Origin: Opitutia bacterium
GTDB taxonomy: Bacteria; Verrucomicrobiota; Verrucomicrobiia; Opitutales; UBA953
Direction of reading: 5' to 3'
DNA length: 60,670 nucleotides
Assembly (NCBI GenBank): GCA_947378905.1
Contig: CANCLV010000003.1
Span: forward strand, 1-60,670
Under the pieces are notes generated by a model, which was not told where the DNA came from, made no database searches, and saw nothing but the letters and a program-made list of their open reading frames with translations. This document shows, piece after piece, positions 47,508 to 57,271 of this stretch (position 1 is the stretch's first letter; each line of letters opens with the position of its first letter). Made by a program: the position numbers and the translations under genes.

Positions 47508-48758
47508 TTAGTTGGAAGCCTTAGCTTTAGTGACCGCATCCAAGACGAGTTTGATTTCGTCAGGAGTTAAGTCAGTGCCAGCAAAGTCTTCTGCCGTAAC
47601 GCCTTCGAAGGCGCCCACGCTCTCGATACCGAGTCCGATGAACTTAGCCACGAGCTCAGGTGAGAGTTGGAGTTGTGCAGCTAAACGCAGAGCTTTATCA
47701 CCGAGTTGTGCTTCCACGCTTTCAGCAACATGGAGCGACTTGGTGATGTCTAAGCGCCAGCCCATTAATTTAGAAGTGAGGCGGGCATTGCGACCTTTGC
47801 TACCGATGGCGATACGCATGTCGTCTTCATTCACTTCGAAGTGAATGAGCTTATTGCGTTCATCAACATGTACATTTCTAGGTTTCGCAGGACGAATCGC
47901 TTCTTCAAGCAATTGTAAGGGGGCAGCATGCCAGCGGATGATGTCAATTTTTTCACCGTTAAGTTCTTTAACGATATTACGCACGCGAGCACCACGGGCA
48001 CCGACGCACGCACCGACGGGATCCACTTTGGGATCAGCCGAATCGACGGCAATTTTTGTGCGATAACCAGGATCGCGTGCCATCGCAGCGATTTTAACCG
48101 TTTTATCAGCAATTTCGGCTACTTCTAGTTCGAGTAAGCGACGTACGAAATTAGGGTCCGCACGGGAAAGAATAAATTCGCGACCACGCTGGGAGTCTTC
48201 GCGGATTTCTTTTAAGAGACAGCGAATGCGGTCGCCGGTTCTGAATTCTTCACCCTGACAACGCTCAGCGCGGGTAAGTACTGCTTCGGCGGAACTTAAT
48301 TCAACAACGACGTTGCCACGTTCAGTGCGGCGGACGATGCCTGTAACAATGTCACCGACTTTGTCTTTGTACTCCTTGAAGACTTGGTCTTTTTCGATTT
48401 TACGGAATTTTTGATTTAATAATTGTTGTGTGGTCTTTGCCGCAATGCGACCGAGTTCGGAAACATCAATCGGACGGCGCACTTCGTCACCTACGCGAGC
48501 GTAGACGTCGAGCGTGATCGCCATGACTGGATTCATCTCACGGAGAGGGTCGGAAACGGCGTCCGTTACGGTGAAGACGGCATAGGCATCGAGCTTGCCG
48601 GTGTCGGGATTGGCCACGACCTCGATTTTTTGACCGGCGAGGTTGGATTTCTCGACGGAGGCTTTGATCGCCTCGGTGATGAACTCACAGGCTTCATTCT
48701 TAGGGATGTGCTTCTCTTTTTCGAGGTATTGGAGATAAGGTTTGATATCTACGCTCAT
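47508..48758 (-). CDS. nusA: Transcription termination/antitermination protein NusA
   Basis: A 416-residue protein with an N-terminal polymerase-binding domain (1-125), S1 domain (about 133-200; VGDIVTGIVRRTERGNVVVEL), KH1 and KH2 (VGACVGARGARVRNIVKEL; IAIGSKGRNARLTSKLMGW) and one short helix-hairpin-helix region at the C-terminus. It controls pausing and termination. rimP, usually upstream, is absent here. A predicted promoter and a terminator-like hairpin lie in its own leader, suggesting autoregulation by attenuation. Confidence 0.96.
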   Translation of the reverse strand: MSVDIKPYLQYLEKEKHIPKNEACEFITEAIKASVEKSNLAGQKIEVVANPDTGKLDAYAVFTVTDAVSDPLREMNPVMAITLDVYARVGDEVRRPIDVSELGRIAAKTTQQLLNQKFRKIEKDQVFKEYKDKVGDIVTGIVRRTERGNVVVELSSAEAVLTRAERCQGEEFRTGDRIRCLLKEIREDSQRGREFILSRADPNFVRRLLELEVAEIADKTVKIAAMARDPGYRTKIAVDSADPKVDPVGACVGARGARVRNIVKELNGEKIDIIRWHAAPLQLLEEAIRPAKPRNVHVDERNKLIHFEVNEDDMRIAIGSKGRNARLTSKLMGWRLDITKSLHVAESVEAQLGDKALRLAAQLQLSPELVAKFIGLGIESVGAFEGVTAEDFAGTDLTPDEIKLVLDAVTKAKASN

Positions 48759-48790
48759 GGGTGTGGTGGTGTGTTGGAAATTTTAGGGAC

Positions 48791-48815
48791 AAAAAAAGCG
48801 GGCCCGAATGGACCC
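48791..48815 (-). terminator. Terminator-like attenuator in the nusA leader
   Basis: On the minus strand GGGTCC (48815-48810) pairs with GGGCCC (48805-48800; one G-U pair) around ATTC, then GC and seven T (48797-48791). The nusA start follows 33 bases later, and no gene on this strand lies upstream, so the hairpin cannot be an ordinary end-of-gene terminator. Confidence 0.65.
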
Positions 48816-48843
48816 ACCTCAATGAAAGGTGACTGTCTTATGT

Positions 48844-48871
48844 TTATTATAAAGAGGGTACCCAGTGTCAA
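48844..48871 (-). promoter_or_regulatory. Predicted nusA operon promoter
   Basis: A perfect -35 TTGACA (minus strand, 48871-48866) is followed by TAATAA (48849-48844, spacing 16), which overlaps a consensus TATAAT (48851-48846, spacing 14). Transcription would start near 48837, upstream of the leader hairpin. Confidence 0.6.
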
Positions 48872-48964
48872 GCGATGTTAAATCCCCATTTTGGTAAGTT
48901 TTGAGGGGTGGAATGGTCTAGTTCCGCTTGCCCCAAGGTTCACTTGGGTTGAACTTATCTGTCT

Positions 48965-50641
48965 ATGGCCGACGAAAAAGTAATTTTCACGATGACGGGC
49001 GTGACCAAGCATTTTGAGAAGAAACCAGTCTTTCGCGATATTTCACTTTCCTATTTTTGGGGAGCTAAGATCGGTGTGCTGGGTTTAAACGGCTCGGGAA
49101 AATCAACCTTACTGAAAATCATGGCCGGTGAAGATAAGGAATTTGACGGAGAAATTAATCGAGTCCCAGGATACACGGTCGGCTATCTTGCACAAGAGCC
49201 ACGTCTCTCGGAAGATAAAACCGTGGCCGAAAATGTTAAAGAAGCCGTGATGGAGATGAAGGGCTTGCTCGAAGAATACGATGATACTTTTGTGAAAGTG
49301 TCAGAAACAGATGACGCCAAGGAGCAGGAAAAAATCCTCGCCCGCCAAGCGGAGATTCAAGCGATTCTCGATACACGCGGCGGCTGGGATCTCGACGCCC
49401 GAATTGAGATGGCCATGGAGGCGCTCCGTTGTCCACCTGCCGAAGCGGTCGTCTCTAGTTTGTCCGGCGGCGAAAAGCGGCGCGTCGCCTTGTGCCGTTT
49501 GTTATTAATGGAGCCCGATGTATTACTGCTCGATGAACCGACCAATCACCTTGATGCCGACACGGTCGCCTGGCTCGAACGTCACTTACAAAATTATAAA
49601 GGCACTGTCATTGCGATTACTCACGACCGATATTTTTTAGATAATGTGGCGGGCTGGATTTTGGAATTGGATCGCGGACGTGGCGTACCTTGGAAGGGTA
49701 ATTACTCATCCTGGCTTGAACAAAAACGTATTCGCCTTGCCGCCGAAGAAAAAACATCCAGCGCACGTCAGCGCACGATGGAGCGAGAAAGAGAGTGGGC
49801 GGGTTCATCACCCAAGGCTCGCGTCGCAAAAAATAAAGCCCGCTTACGCGCCTACGAGCAGATGCTCACGCAGGATCAGGTGCAGATTGAAAAGAATGCC
49901 GAAATTTGGATTCCTCCCGGTCCGCGTTTAGGCGGAGCGGTCATTGAAGCAAAAGGTTTAATGAAATCCTACGGTGACCGAATTTTATTTGAAGATTTAA
50001 ACTTCACATTACCCGCTGGTGGTATTGTTGGAATCATCGGACCTAACGGCGTAGGTAAGACAACGCTCTTTCGTTTAATTACCGGACAAGAAAAACCTGA
50101 CCGCGGTACGATTACGGTAGGTGATACGGTTAAGTTAGCTCTCGTAGATCAAACGCGCGATGCACTACCGGCGGACAAGCCACTGTGGGAAGCAATTTCC
50201 GATGGACAGGAAATGGTGCACTTAGGAAAAATTTTAGTTCCCGCTCGTGCTTACGCTGCTCGTTTCGGTTTTACCGGTGACGTTCAACAAAGAAAAGTCG
50301 GCTTAATGTCGGGCGGTGAACGTAATCGTATTCACCTAGCTCGATTAATTAAATCGGGAGCAAACGTGATTTTATTGGATGAGCCGACGAATGATTTAGA
50401 CGTAAATACCATTCGTGCCCTCGAAGACGCTCTCGAGGGTTTCGCGGGTTGTGTCGTTGTTATCTCGCACGACCGTTGGTTCTTAGATCGTGTGGCTACG
50501 CATATTTTAGCCTTTGAAGACGATGGAAAAGTCGTCTGGCATGAAGGTAATTACGGTGACTACTTAGAGGATCGTCGCCGTCGTTTAGGAGTAGATTCCG
50601 ACACGCCTCGTCGTCCTAAATACCGCCGGCTTACACGCTAG
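48965..50641 (+). CDS. ettA: Energy-dependent translational throttle protein EttA (ABC-F)
   Basis: A 558-residue soluble protein with two ABC domains. First: Walker A GLNGSGKST, signature LSGGEKRRV, Walker B LLLLDEPTNHLDADT. Second: GPNGVGKTT, MSGGERNR, VILLDEPTNDLDVNT. A linker of about 80 residues (EEKTSSARQRTMERERE) with the arm segment is between them. EttA binds the ribosomal E site and gates elongation by ATP/ADP ratio. Its 3' end overlaps the convergent malQ by 11 bases. No Shine-Dalgarno motif. Confidence 0.95.
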   Translation: MADEKVIFTMTGVTKHFEKKPVFRDISLSYFWGAKIGVLGLNGSGKSTLLKIMAGEDKEFDGEINRVPGYTVGYLAQEPRLSEDKTVAENVKEAVMEMKGLLEEYDDTFVKVSETDDAKEQEKILARQAEIQAILDTRGGWDLDARIEMAMEALRCPPAEAVVSSLSGGEKRRVALCRLLLMEPDVLLLDEPTNHLDADTVAWLERHLQNYKGTVIAITHDRYFLDNVAGWILELDRGRGVPWKGNYSSWLEQKRIRLAAEEKTSSARQRTMEREREWAGSSPKARVAKNKARLRAYEQMLTQDQVQIEKNAEIWIPPGPRLGGAVIEAKGLMKSYGDRILFEDLNFTLPAGGIVGIIGPNGVGKTTLFRLITGQEKPDRGTITVGDTVKLALVDQTRDALPADKPLWEAISDGQEMVHLGKILVPARAYAARFGFTGDVQQRKVGLMSGGERNRIHLARLIKSGANVILLDEPTNDLDVNTIRALEDALEGFAGCVVVISHDRWFLDRVATHILAFEDDGKVVWHEGNYGDYLEDRRRRLGVDSDTPRRPKYRRLTR

Positions 50642-52106
50642 CTCGTTCGGACTTTGCTAATCGCAACTGCCAGCTCTCTACCTGTGTAAATAGGTTCACT
50701 AAGTCATTGTCGCTCATTCTCCAGCTCCAGTTACCTTGGGCATGACCTGGGGTATTAAATCGGCCTTCACTCTCTAACTCTAATAAATCTTGAGCAGGCA
50801 TAATCGCACAAATGGCATCCGATTCTAAAGCGACGGTGATGAGTGTAGAAATCGGGTTTACGGAATTTTCTATAAAGGGATTTAGGTTTTCACGCTCTTT
50901 CTCGGAACAATTTTTCAACCAACCTTTGAGCGTATCATTATCATGTGTGCCGGTATAAACAACACGGTCGGCAGTAATATTTTTTGGGTGATGAGGATTA
51001 CCTTCAATCTCACTAAAGCCGAATTGAATCACCGACATACCAGGGAGTTTTGATTTTTGACGAAGGATTTCGACGCCCGGAGATAGTAACCCGAGATCTT
51101 CCGCAACGAGTGGTAGGCCACCTAGTGCTTTGATAAAATCGAAGTCAGGCCCGGCACACCATTGTCCTCCGCGCGCATTTTTTGCCTGTGCTGGCACGCG
51201 CCAATAATCGTGAATTCCACGAAAATGATCAATTCTTACAGCCTCAAATAAATTGAGGTCGCGCTGGACTCTGGCGCGCCACCACTGAAATCCATCAGCA
51301 GCGTGACGTCCCCAATCGTACAATGGATTGCCCCAGAGTTGTCCATCCTCCGAAAAATAATCAGGTGGAACCCCCGCCACAAATGCAGGTTTTCCTTCTT
51401 CATTTAATTGAAAGAGTTCGGGGTGAGCCCAGCGGTCGCAGCCATCGTCAGAAACATAGATGGGTTCATCACCCAATAATTTTACGCCATGCTTGTTTGC
51501 ATATTTTTTGAGGTCATTCCACTGCTCCGAAAAAATAAACTGAAGAACCGCCGCACCTTGCGCCAGGGAAGAATCTATTTCTTTAATTTTCCAGTGCTCG
51601 GGATTGGTAAAAAGATTCTGTTCGCGCAGTGCTGAAAAATTACACCAGTCAGTCAACCAGTGATTCTCGCGCTGACAGAATGAAGTGAAGGCGTGATTTT
51701 TTTCATAAACTTTCACTCCTCGTTGTGCTGCGAGTGCGAGTAATGGACGTAAATGCTCCCAAAGTCTCCCGTAGTTAACCGAAGTTTCGTCTCCGCGTTG
51801 AACCGTTTTAATTTCGAGTTCGGTCAGCAGGCCTCTTTTCTGCAAATCTTTTAAGTCTAATAAATAAGGGTTTCCGGCGAATACCGAGAGAGCTTGATAG
51901 GGTGAATCTCCATACCCAGTCGGACCCAGCGGACAAATTTGCCACCAGGTAAATCCGGCCTGCGAAAGAAAATCGATAAAGTGTTTGGCTTCTGCGCCTA
52001 ACGAGCCGATGGGTCCGGAACCGGGTAGGGCGGTGAGGTGAAGGAGTACGCCAGCTGCTCGCTCCGGAAAAGCTCGGCAGCGATAGGCTGGAGAGTTCTC
52101 CGTCAT
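50631..52106 (-). CDS. malQ: 4-alpha-glucanotransferase
   Basis: A 491-residue GH77 enzyme of the short (bacterial/amylomaltase) type. Substrate-binding and catalytic regions are VRIDHFRGIHDYWRVPA (nucleophile Asp), LVAEDLGLLSPGV (acid/base Glu) and YTGTHDNDTLKGW (third Asp); PLGPTGYGDSPYQ is near the N-terminus. It transfers maltooligosaccharides during glycogen or maltodextrin metabolism. Its ATG overlaps the stop of the peptidyl-prolyl isomerase gene (ATGA), so it is the last gene of the fabV-parA-mfd operon. Confidence 0.96.
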   Translation of the reverse strand: MTENSPAYRCRAFPERAAGVLLHLTALPGSGPIGSLGAEAKHFIDFLSQAGFTWWQICPLGPTGYGDSPYQALSVFAGNPYLLDLKDLQKRGLLTELEIKTVQRGDETSVNYGRLWEHLRPLLALAAQRGVKVYEKNHAFTSFCQRENHWLTDWCNFSALREQNLFTNPEHWKIKEIDSSLAQGAAVLQFIFSEQWNDLKKYANKHGVKLLGDEPIYVSDDGCDRWAHPELFQLNEEGKPAFVAGVPPDYFSEDGQLWGNPLYDWGRHAADGFQWWRARVQRDLNLFEAVRIDHFRGIHDYWRVPAQAKNARGGQWCAGPDFDFIKALGGLPLVAEDLGLLSPGVEILRQKSKLPGMSVIQFGFSEIEGNPHHPKNITADRVVYTGTHDNDTLKGWLKNCSEKERENLNPFIENSVNPISTLITVALESDAICAIMPAQDLLELESEGRFNTPGHAQGNWSWRMSDNDLVNLFTQVESWQLRLAKSERASV

Positions 52107-53218
52107 TTTATCTCAACGTGATTTTTGGCCCGTAATTCTTTTAACCATTCATCCACCGCCATCTTCATGGCTTCCGCACGAACACGGTCTTCAATGGCAT
52201 CACGAATTAAAGGATCCTCTAAACTGCCTGGGCCTGCTGGTTTGTAACCCTCACGTTTGAGAATAAACCAAACAGACTTTCCGCCTGGTAAATCAAATTG
52301 TAAGCAACCAGAAATTTCGCCGTCTTTCAGTTTCTTTAATTCAGTGACGACACGTTCATTCAATTCATCGAGAGACTTCCAGCCGACGTTTCCGCCCTTG
52401 CTCGCATAGTCGTCTTCACTAATTAATTCTGCAATCTCGGTAAAGGTGCTGGGTGTCGCTTTCGTGCGTGTGGTGATTTTGTACTGTGCTAAGGTCGGCG
52501 CGATTTTACTGGAATCATTCAGTGCTAAAGCCCAGGCATCGGCGCGACTCTTCGCTTCAGTGACGCTCTCCGCGGCACCTTGGTTGATGGTAATTTGTCG
52601 AAAATTTATAACTTCTTTATGGCTAAACTCAGCCTGGTGTTTGTTGAAGTATTCCAAAATGCGTCCAGGTCCAACATTCATGGCGCTTCGACGAATCTGA
52701 CCAATCATGTATTCGAAAGTGATTCGATCTTCGATTTGTTTGCGATAGCTTAACGGAGTGAGGCCTTGTGAGCGGAGGGCAGCTACGAATCGATTACGAT
52801 CTCCCCCGAAATCTCTACGTACGGTGTCCTCAATGTCCGAATCAACGTAACTAGCAGGAATCTTCCCCATGCTATTTTTGAAGTCGGCAATCACTAACTG
52901 ACGGTCAGCAATCTGATTTAATATTTCGCCAGCGAGATCATCAATCGCTTTATTAAACTCATTATCCGTTTTAGTTTTGCTTCTAATCTCTTTAAGAAAG
53001 GGTGAGATTTGTTGACGAATTTCCGAGAGAGTGACTGGCTGACCATCAGCACTCGCTGCAATTCTTTCTGTATTCATTTCTGTCCATCGCTGGGCAGCGA
53101 TTTCTTCTAAGCTTTTTTCTTTAGCCGCTGGAGTCGGCGTTGCTACGGGAGAAGTTTCGACTGCACCAAGGTTTACCCAAAAAACGGAAAGCAGAAAAAA
53201 GAGTGTAGAAATTTTCAT
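52103..53218 (-). CDS. SurA-like periplasmic peptidyl-prolyl isomerase/chaperone
   Basis: About 371 residues from the ATG at 53218, which is followed by a clear signal peptide (ISTLFFLLSVFWVNLGA); an in-frame extension upstream overlaps mfd and is not secretory. A SurA N-terminal domain (GQPVTLSEIRQQISPFLKEI) is followed by a parvulin-like domain (VINFRQITINQG, YASKGGNVGWKSLDELN, LKKLKDGEISG). It should escort outer-membrane proteins across the periplasm. The ATG overlaps the mfd stop (ATGA). The parvulin domain looks divergent, so isomerase activity is uncertain. Confidence 0.85.
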   Translation of the reverse strand: MKISTLFFLLSVFWVNLGAVETSPVATPTPAAKEKSLEEIAAQRWTEMNTERIAASADGQPVTLSEIRQQISPFLKEIRSKTKTDNEFNKAIDDLAGEILNQIADRQLVIADFKNSMGKIPASYVDSDIEDTVRRDFGGDRNRFVAALRSQGLTPLSYRKQIEDRITFEYMIGQIRRSAMNVGPGRILEYFNKHQAEFSHKEVINFRQITINQGAAESVTEAKSRADAWALALNDSSKIAPTLAQYKITTRTKATPSTFTEIAELISEDDYASKGGNVGWKSLDELNERVVTELKKLKDGEISGCLQFDLPGGKSVWFILKREGYKPAGPGSLEDPLIRDAIEDRVRAEAMKMAVDEWLKELRAKNHVEIK

Positions 53219-56200
53219 GAACGGTGTGGGGAGGAGAGTCGCGACAGGAAACTGCGAATTTCTGTGAGTTTCCGTAGGGGCTCCCTTGCGGTCAAGCGGG
53301 GAAAGCGATTTCCAATTAAGATCAGTTCGCTTTTTCCGCCCAGAACCACTTGTTTGCAGCGCAGAGTGGCGTCTTCGGTAGTAATCGACGTAACCCCTTT
53401 GATTTCGGCTAAGCAACGAATCTCGGCAATCTTAAGCAATGCATCTGCCTCAGCGGGCAGGCGTCCATAGCGATCAATTAACTGTGCTCGGATCTCTTTT
53501 AATTCATCGAGATGATTAGCGAGGGCAATTTTTCGAAACGCTTCAATTCTCAGGCGGGTCTCGGGTATCCACGCTTCGGGTAGAGTCGCTGTGAGAATGC
53601 CACTCTCATCGGAGTTTCCATAGTTCTCGTTCTGAATGACATCCGCATGAGAAATAAAATCACAGTTAATTTCGCAACGCTCAGCCCAGCCGACTTTCTC
53701 ACCTTTAATTTTGGCAACACTTCGTCGGAGTAATTGACAATAAAGTTCAAAGCCCACTAAGGCGATGTGTCCGCTTTGTTCAGCCCCTAAAATATTTCCA
53801 GCGCCGCGTAACTCTAGATCCCGCATGGCGATTCGAAAACCTGCTCCGAGTTGGTTGTATTGGCGAATTGCCGATAGTCTTCGGCGTGCACTTTCCACTA
53901 ATTCCGAATGTCGGTGTAAAAATAAATAGGCATAAGCTTGTCGATTGAATCGACCAATACGGCCACGAAGCTGATAAAGTTGTGCCAATCCAAATCGATC
54001 GGCCCCTTCGATGATGAGAGTGTTGCAATTAGGAATATCTAAGCCTGTTTCAATAATGGTGGTACAAACGAGGACATCGAATTCACCGGCGACGAAAGCT
54101 GCCATGGTTTCTTCGAGTTGACCTGCCCCCATTTGGCCGTGTCCAACAATGATTCTAGCTTTTGGAATTAAGGCTTTTAGTCGATCGGCAACAGCCTGAA
54201 TGGTTTCGACTCGATTATGCAGATAGAAGACTTGTCCACCGCGACTGAGCTCGGCCTGCACGGCATCGCGGACGGTTTTCTCATCATAACTTTTTACGAG
54301 AGTGCGAATGGGTAACCGTTCGCGCGGAGGTGTTTCAATCACGCTCAAATCTCGCGCTCCGAGCAGAGCCAAATAGAGCGTCCGTGGAATCGGGGTCGCA
54401 CTCATAGCGAGCACATCTACCTCGGTACGCAGTCTTTTCAGTTTTTCTTTATGAACCACACCGAAACGATGTTCTTCATCGATAATCACCAATCCTAATT
54501 TTGAGAAATTTGTACCATCGGAGAGAAGGGCGTGAGTGCCGACAACGATATCGACGAGCCCTAAATTCGCCCGCTCGCGGACCTGTGCTTTTTGTTTCGC
54601 GGTTCTAAATCCACTAAGCAGTTCAACGCTCACCGGCCAACGACTCAGTCGCTCACGAAAAGTTTCGTAGTGTTGTTGAGCCAAGACAGTGGTCGGTGCG
54701 AGGATGGCTACTTGTCGTCCGCCTACCACGCATTTAAAGGCGGCCCGCAGTGCGACTTCAGTTTTGCCGAAGCCCACGTCTCCACTGATTAATCGATCCA
54801 TCGGGGTGGATCGCTCCATGTCAGCCTTAGTTTCCTTAATCGCTTTGGATTGGTCGGGTGTTTCTTGGTGTGGGAAGGAACGTTCAAATTCGCCCATCCA
54901 AGAATTTTCGTCATCTCGAGGATGAACAATACCTGGTTTGGTCGAACGCTCAGCTTGGAGCGCCAAGAGTTGTGCGGCTAAATCTGCCGTGGCTTTTTCT
55001 ACGGCCTTGCGAGAGCGTTCCCAACTGCCACCACCTAATTTGGAAAGTTTGGGTGCCGCATTGCCCATGCCCACATAGCGTGAGATTAAGTGTGACTCGC
55101 GGAGCGGGAGGTGGAGTTGTGCTTTATTGGCAAACTCTAACGAAATATAATCTTCAATGCGTCCGCGATTTTCGAACGGTTTAATTCCGCGAAATAAACA
55201 AATACCTTGGGTCGCGTGAACTAAAGCATCGCCGTTGACGATTTCGCCAAAATCCAAGGCTCGACCAACCGCCGCTTGAATCGCGGTTCGTCTTCGTGGA
55301 AGGCTGGCCAGTGGGCGTTTTTTTCGACCGAAGAGCTCTCGTTCAGTCAGTAGAACTAATCCTTTGTTCAGCACTCCAGTGAGTGAGCCAGATTTAATGA
55401 TTACTCCGCCGCTGAAACGCGCAGACAAAATCTGTGGTTTGAATTTAGGTAAGTCTAAAGATTTTACATCGGCTCCAATGCGTTCGGTGGAGCCCTGAGT
55501 GTCTCCAGTTAAAAGACAAACCATGTCTTTGCGAGTGTGGCTACTTACTTGTTTTAATAAATCGATTCGTGCTTGGGTGGAGTCTTGCGACTTACCAATT
55601 AAAAGTGATTCAGCCGGTGCACATTCGACACTATGAGCTTCCCAGCCCGATTCAACCTCATCGGTTTCTTCTAATGCTAAGAGTGCTGATGGGCCTTTAA
55701 TCAGAGGTGCGCAAATGAGATCAGTAAAAACCTGATTAATTCCGATCACTAAACTTTGAGTAGGTAGGTGTGTGAAAAACGGAGCGTCAAATTGCATGGA
55801 ACTATCATCGCGTGGTGCACAAATGACTACGCTGTTTATTTCACCTTCGCTTTTCTGGGTCGATGGATCGAAGGGTCGGAGCGATTCGACTACATCGCCA
55901 AATAAATCAATACGCACGGGCATTTGTCCATTAATCGGATAGACATCGAGAATTCCCCCACGGAGCGCGTATTCACCGGGCTGCTCACAAAGTGATTCGT
56001 GGGCATAACCAAAACTTGCCGAAAGTTTTTGGGCGACATCTCTGAGCAGGATACGATCTCCTTTTCGAATAATTAATTCTTTCTTATCCGATTCAGCCGC
56101 TGAGGGTGCCAATCGAGTAATGGACCCTGGTGTGCACGCAATGAGTAGAGGATTTTCGGGAGTATGACTTCCGTGACGAATCGCAGTCAGCACGCCTAAT

Positions 56201-56442
56201 AAATCGCAATCAGCTTCAAATACTGGAACCACTGCATCGGACTCCGTTAATGTTTTCGCAGTCGCCTTTACGCCTTTGAGGATTTGCAACAGTTGTGCGG
56301 TTTCTTCGACTAAGGTTTCCGCCGCACCTAAATTGGAGGCAAGGAAAACGATGACGGAATGATTAGTGCTTTCGGAAAAGGCACAGCCCGGCCAAGCATA
56401 CGAAGGTACGCCCGTAAAAGCTCGGTGTGGTGCCACTTTCAT
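53215..56442 (-). CDS. mfd: Transcription-repair coupling factor Mfd
   Basis: A 1075-residue translocase that removes stalled RNA polymerase and recruits UvrA. The N-terminal UvrB-like module (AGAAETLVEE-like region, RGGILDVYPINGQMPVRIDLFG) is followed by a polymerase-interacting CarD-like domain (GEIVNGDALVHATQGICLFRG), a RecG-like helicase core (SGDVGFGKTEVALRA, DEEHRFG, SATPIPRTL, GLDIPNCNTLIIEGAD) and a TRCF domain. It is somewhat shorter than E. coli Mfd (1148). parA lies 53 bases upstream; a short inverted repeat is in that gap. Confidence 0.96.
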   Translation of the reverse strand: MKVAPHRAFTGVPSYAWPGCAFSESTNHSVIVFLASNLGAAETLVEETAQLLQILKGVKATAKTLTESDAVVPVFEADCDLLGVLTAIRHGSHTPENPLLIACTPGSITRLAPSAAESDKKELIIRKGDRILLRDVAQKLSASFGYAHESLCEQPGEYALRGGILDVYPINGQMPVRIDLFGDVVESLRPFDPSTQKSEGEINSVVICAPRDDSSMQFDAPFFTHLPTQSLVIGINQVFTDLICAPLIKGPSALLALEETDEVESGWEAHSVECAPAESLLIGKSQDSTQARIDLLKQVSSHTRKDMVCLLTGDTQGSTERIGADVKSLDLPKFKPQILSARFSGGVIIKSGSLTGVLNKGLVLLTERELFGRKKRPLASLPRRRTAIQAAVGRALDFGEIVNGDALVHATQGICLFRGIKPFENRGRIEDYISLEFANKAQLHLPLRESHLISRYVGMGNAAPKLSKLGGGSWERSRKAVEKATADLAAQLLALQAERSTKPGIVHPRDDENSWMGEFERSFPHQETPDQSKAIKETKADMERSTPMDRLISGDVGFGKTEVALRAAFKCVVGGRQVAILAPTTVLAQQHYETFRERLSRWPVSVELLSGFRTAKQKAQVRERANLGLVDIVVGTHALLSDGTNFSKLGLVIIDEEHRFGVVHKEKLKRLRTEVDVLAMSATPIPRTLYLALLGARDLSVIETPPRERLPIRTLVKSYDEKTVRDAVQAELSRGGQVFYLHNRVETIQAVADRLKALIPKARIIVGHGQMGAGQLEETMAAFVAGEFDVLVCTTIIETGLDIPNCNTLIIEGADRFGLAQLYQLRGRIGRFNRQAYAYLFLHRHSELVESARRRLSAIRQYNQLGAGFRIAMRDLELRGAGNILGAEQSGHIALVGFELYCQLLRRSVAKIKGEKVGWAERCEINCDFISHADVIQNENYGNSDESGILTATLPEAWIPETRLRIEAFRKIALANHLDELKEIRAQLIDRYGRLPAEADALLKIAEIRCLAEIKGVTSITTEDATLRCKQVVLGGKSELILIGNRFPRLTAREPLRKLTEIRSFLSRLSSPHRS

Positions 56443-56455
56443 TATTCTATCCAGA

Positions 56456-56476
56456 TTGACCGAGAAGGTAGGTCAA
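56456..56476. promoter_or_regulatory. Short inverted repeat upstream of mfd
   Basis: TTGACC (56456-56461) and GGTCAA (56471-56476) form an inverted repeat with a 9-base spacer in the parA-mfd gap, 13 bases before the mfd start. It may be an operator half-site pair or a small RNA hairpin. No T-run follows, so it is not a terminator. Confidence 0.3.
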
Positions 56477-56494
56477 ACCGAACTGCTGATTGTT

Positions 56495-57271
56495 TTACTT
56501 TAAGTTAAACCGTGCGATGAATTCCTTCGCAAGGGCTGTGTAAGCGACCGCACCAGGTGAATGGGCATCGTATTGGAAAATAGTTTTACCGTGGCTGGGG
56601 CATTCGGAGAGTCGAATCGTCCGAGGAATCATCGTCTTAAGGAGTAAATCAGGGAAGTGAGTTTTAACTTCTTCGACCACTTGGCGTGAAAGATTTGTTC
56701 TCACATCATACATCGTGAGCAAGATTCCACCCACCGTGAGTTTGGAGGTAGCATCGGCTTGTTTGAGTTGATCGACCACGCCGAGAATTTGACCGAGACC
56801 TTCCATCGCTAAATATTCTGTTTGGAGAGCAACTAAAAGATGATCCGAAGCACGCAATGCATTCATCGAGAGCATTCCTAGGGCAGGTGGACAATCGATA
56901 ATGATAATTCCATATTTTTTGGAATCGATAATCGGCTGAAGGGAGCTGGATAATCGCGACAAATAATTTTCTGACTGAGCTAGTTCAGACTCGATGGCGG
57001 CTAAATCTACTTCCGAAGGAATTAAATCCAGTTTTTCGGTCGAGGTATTGACAATCATATCTTCCGCTTTGGCTTCGCCGTGAAGAACTTTGTAAAGGGA
57101 GCGACCTTCAACTTTTTCGATACCTAGGGCGCTCGTGGCATTGGCCTGAGCGTCGAGATCGATGAGCAGGGTGGCGATGCCTGCTTTTGCTAGTCCTGCA
57201 GCAAGATTGACCGCCGTTGTGGTTTTGCCGACGCCGCCTTTTTGATTCGCGATGGAGAAAACTTTAGTCAC
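56495..57271 (-). CDS. parA: ParA-family chromosome partitioning ATPase
   Basis: A 258-residue deviant Walker ATPase: QKGGVGKTTTAVNLAAGLA (residues 9-27), Walker A' LLIDLDAQANAT, Walker B IIIDCPPALGML. It is a Soj-type ParA without an N-terminal HTH. No parB or parS-like palindrome is visible in the window. The start codon is a GTG directly following the TAA of fabV, with a GAGG sequence 8 bases upstream, one of few Shine-Dalgarno-like sites here. Downstream genes are mfd, a PPIase and malQ. Confidence 0.95.
   Translation of the reverse strand: MTKVFSIANQKGGVGKTTTAVNLAAGLAKAGIATLLIDLDAQANATSALGIEKVEGRSLYKVLHGEAKAEDMIVNTSTEKLDLIPSEVDLAAIESELAQSENYLSRLSSSLQPIIDSKKYGIIIIDCPPALGMLSMNALRASDHLLVALQTEYLAMEGLGQILGVVDQLKQADATSKLTVGGILLTMYDVRTNLSRQVVEEVKTHFPDLLLKTMIPRTIRLSECPSHGKTIFQYDAHSPGAVAYTALAKEFIARFNLK

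Noticed and set aside
53219..53416. Extended N-terminus of the SurA-like protein
   Set aside because: The signal peptide begins at the ATG at 53218; the upstream part is antisense-free but inside mfd and would hide the signal.
56495..57271. Replication origin/partition locus near parA
   Set aside because: No parB, parS-like palindrome or DnaA-box cluster was seen nearby.
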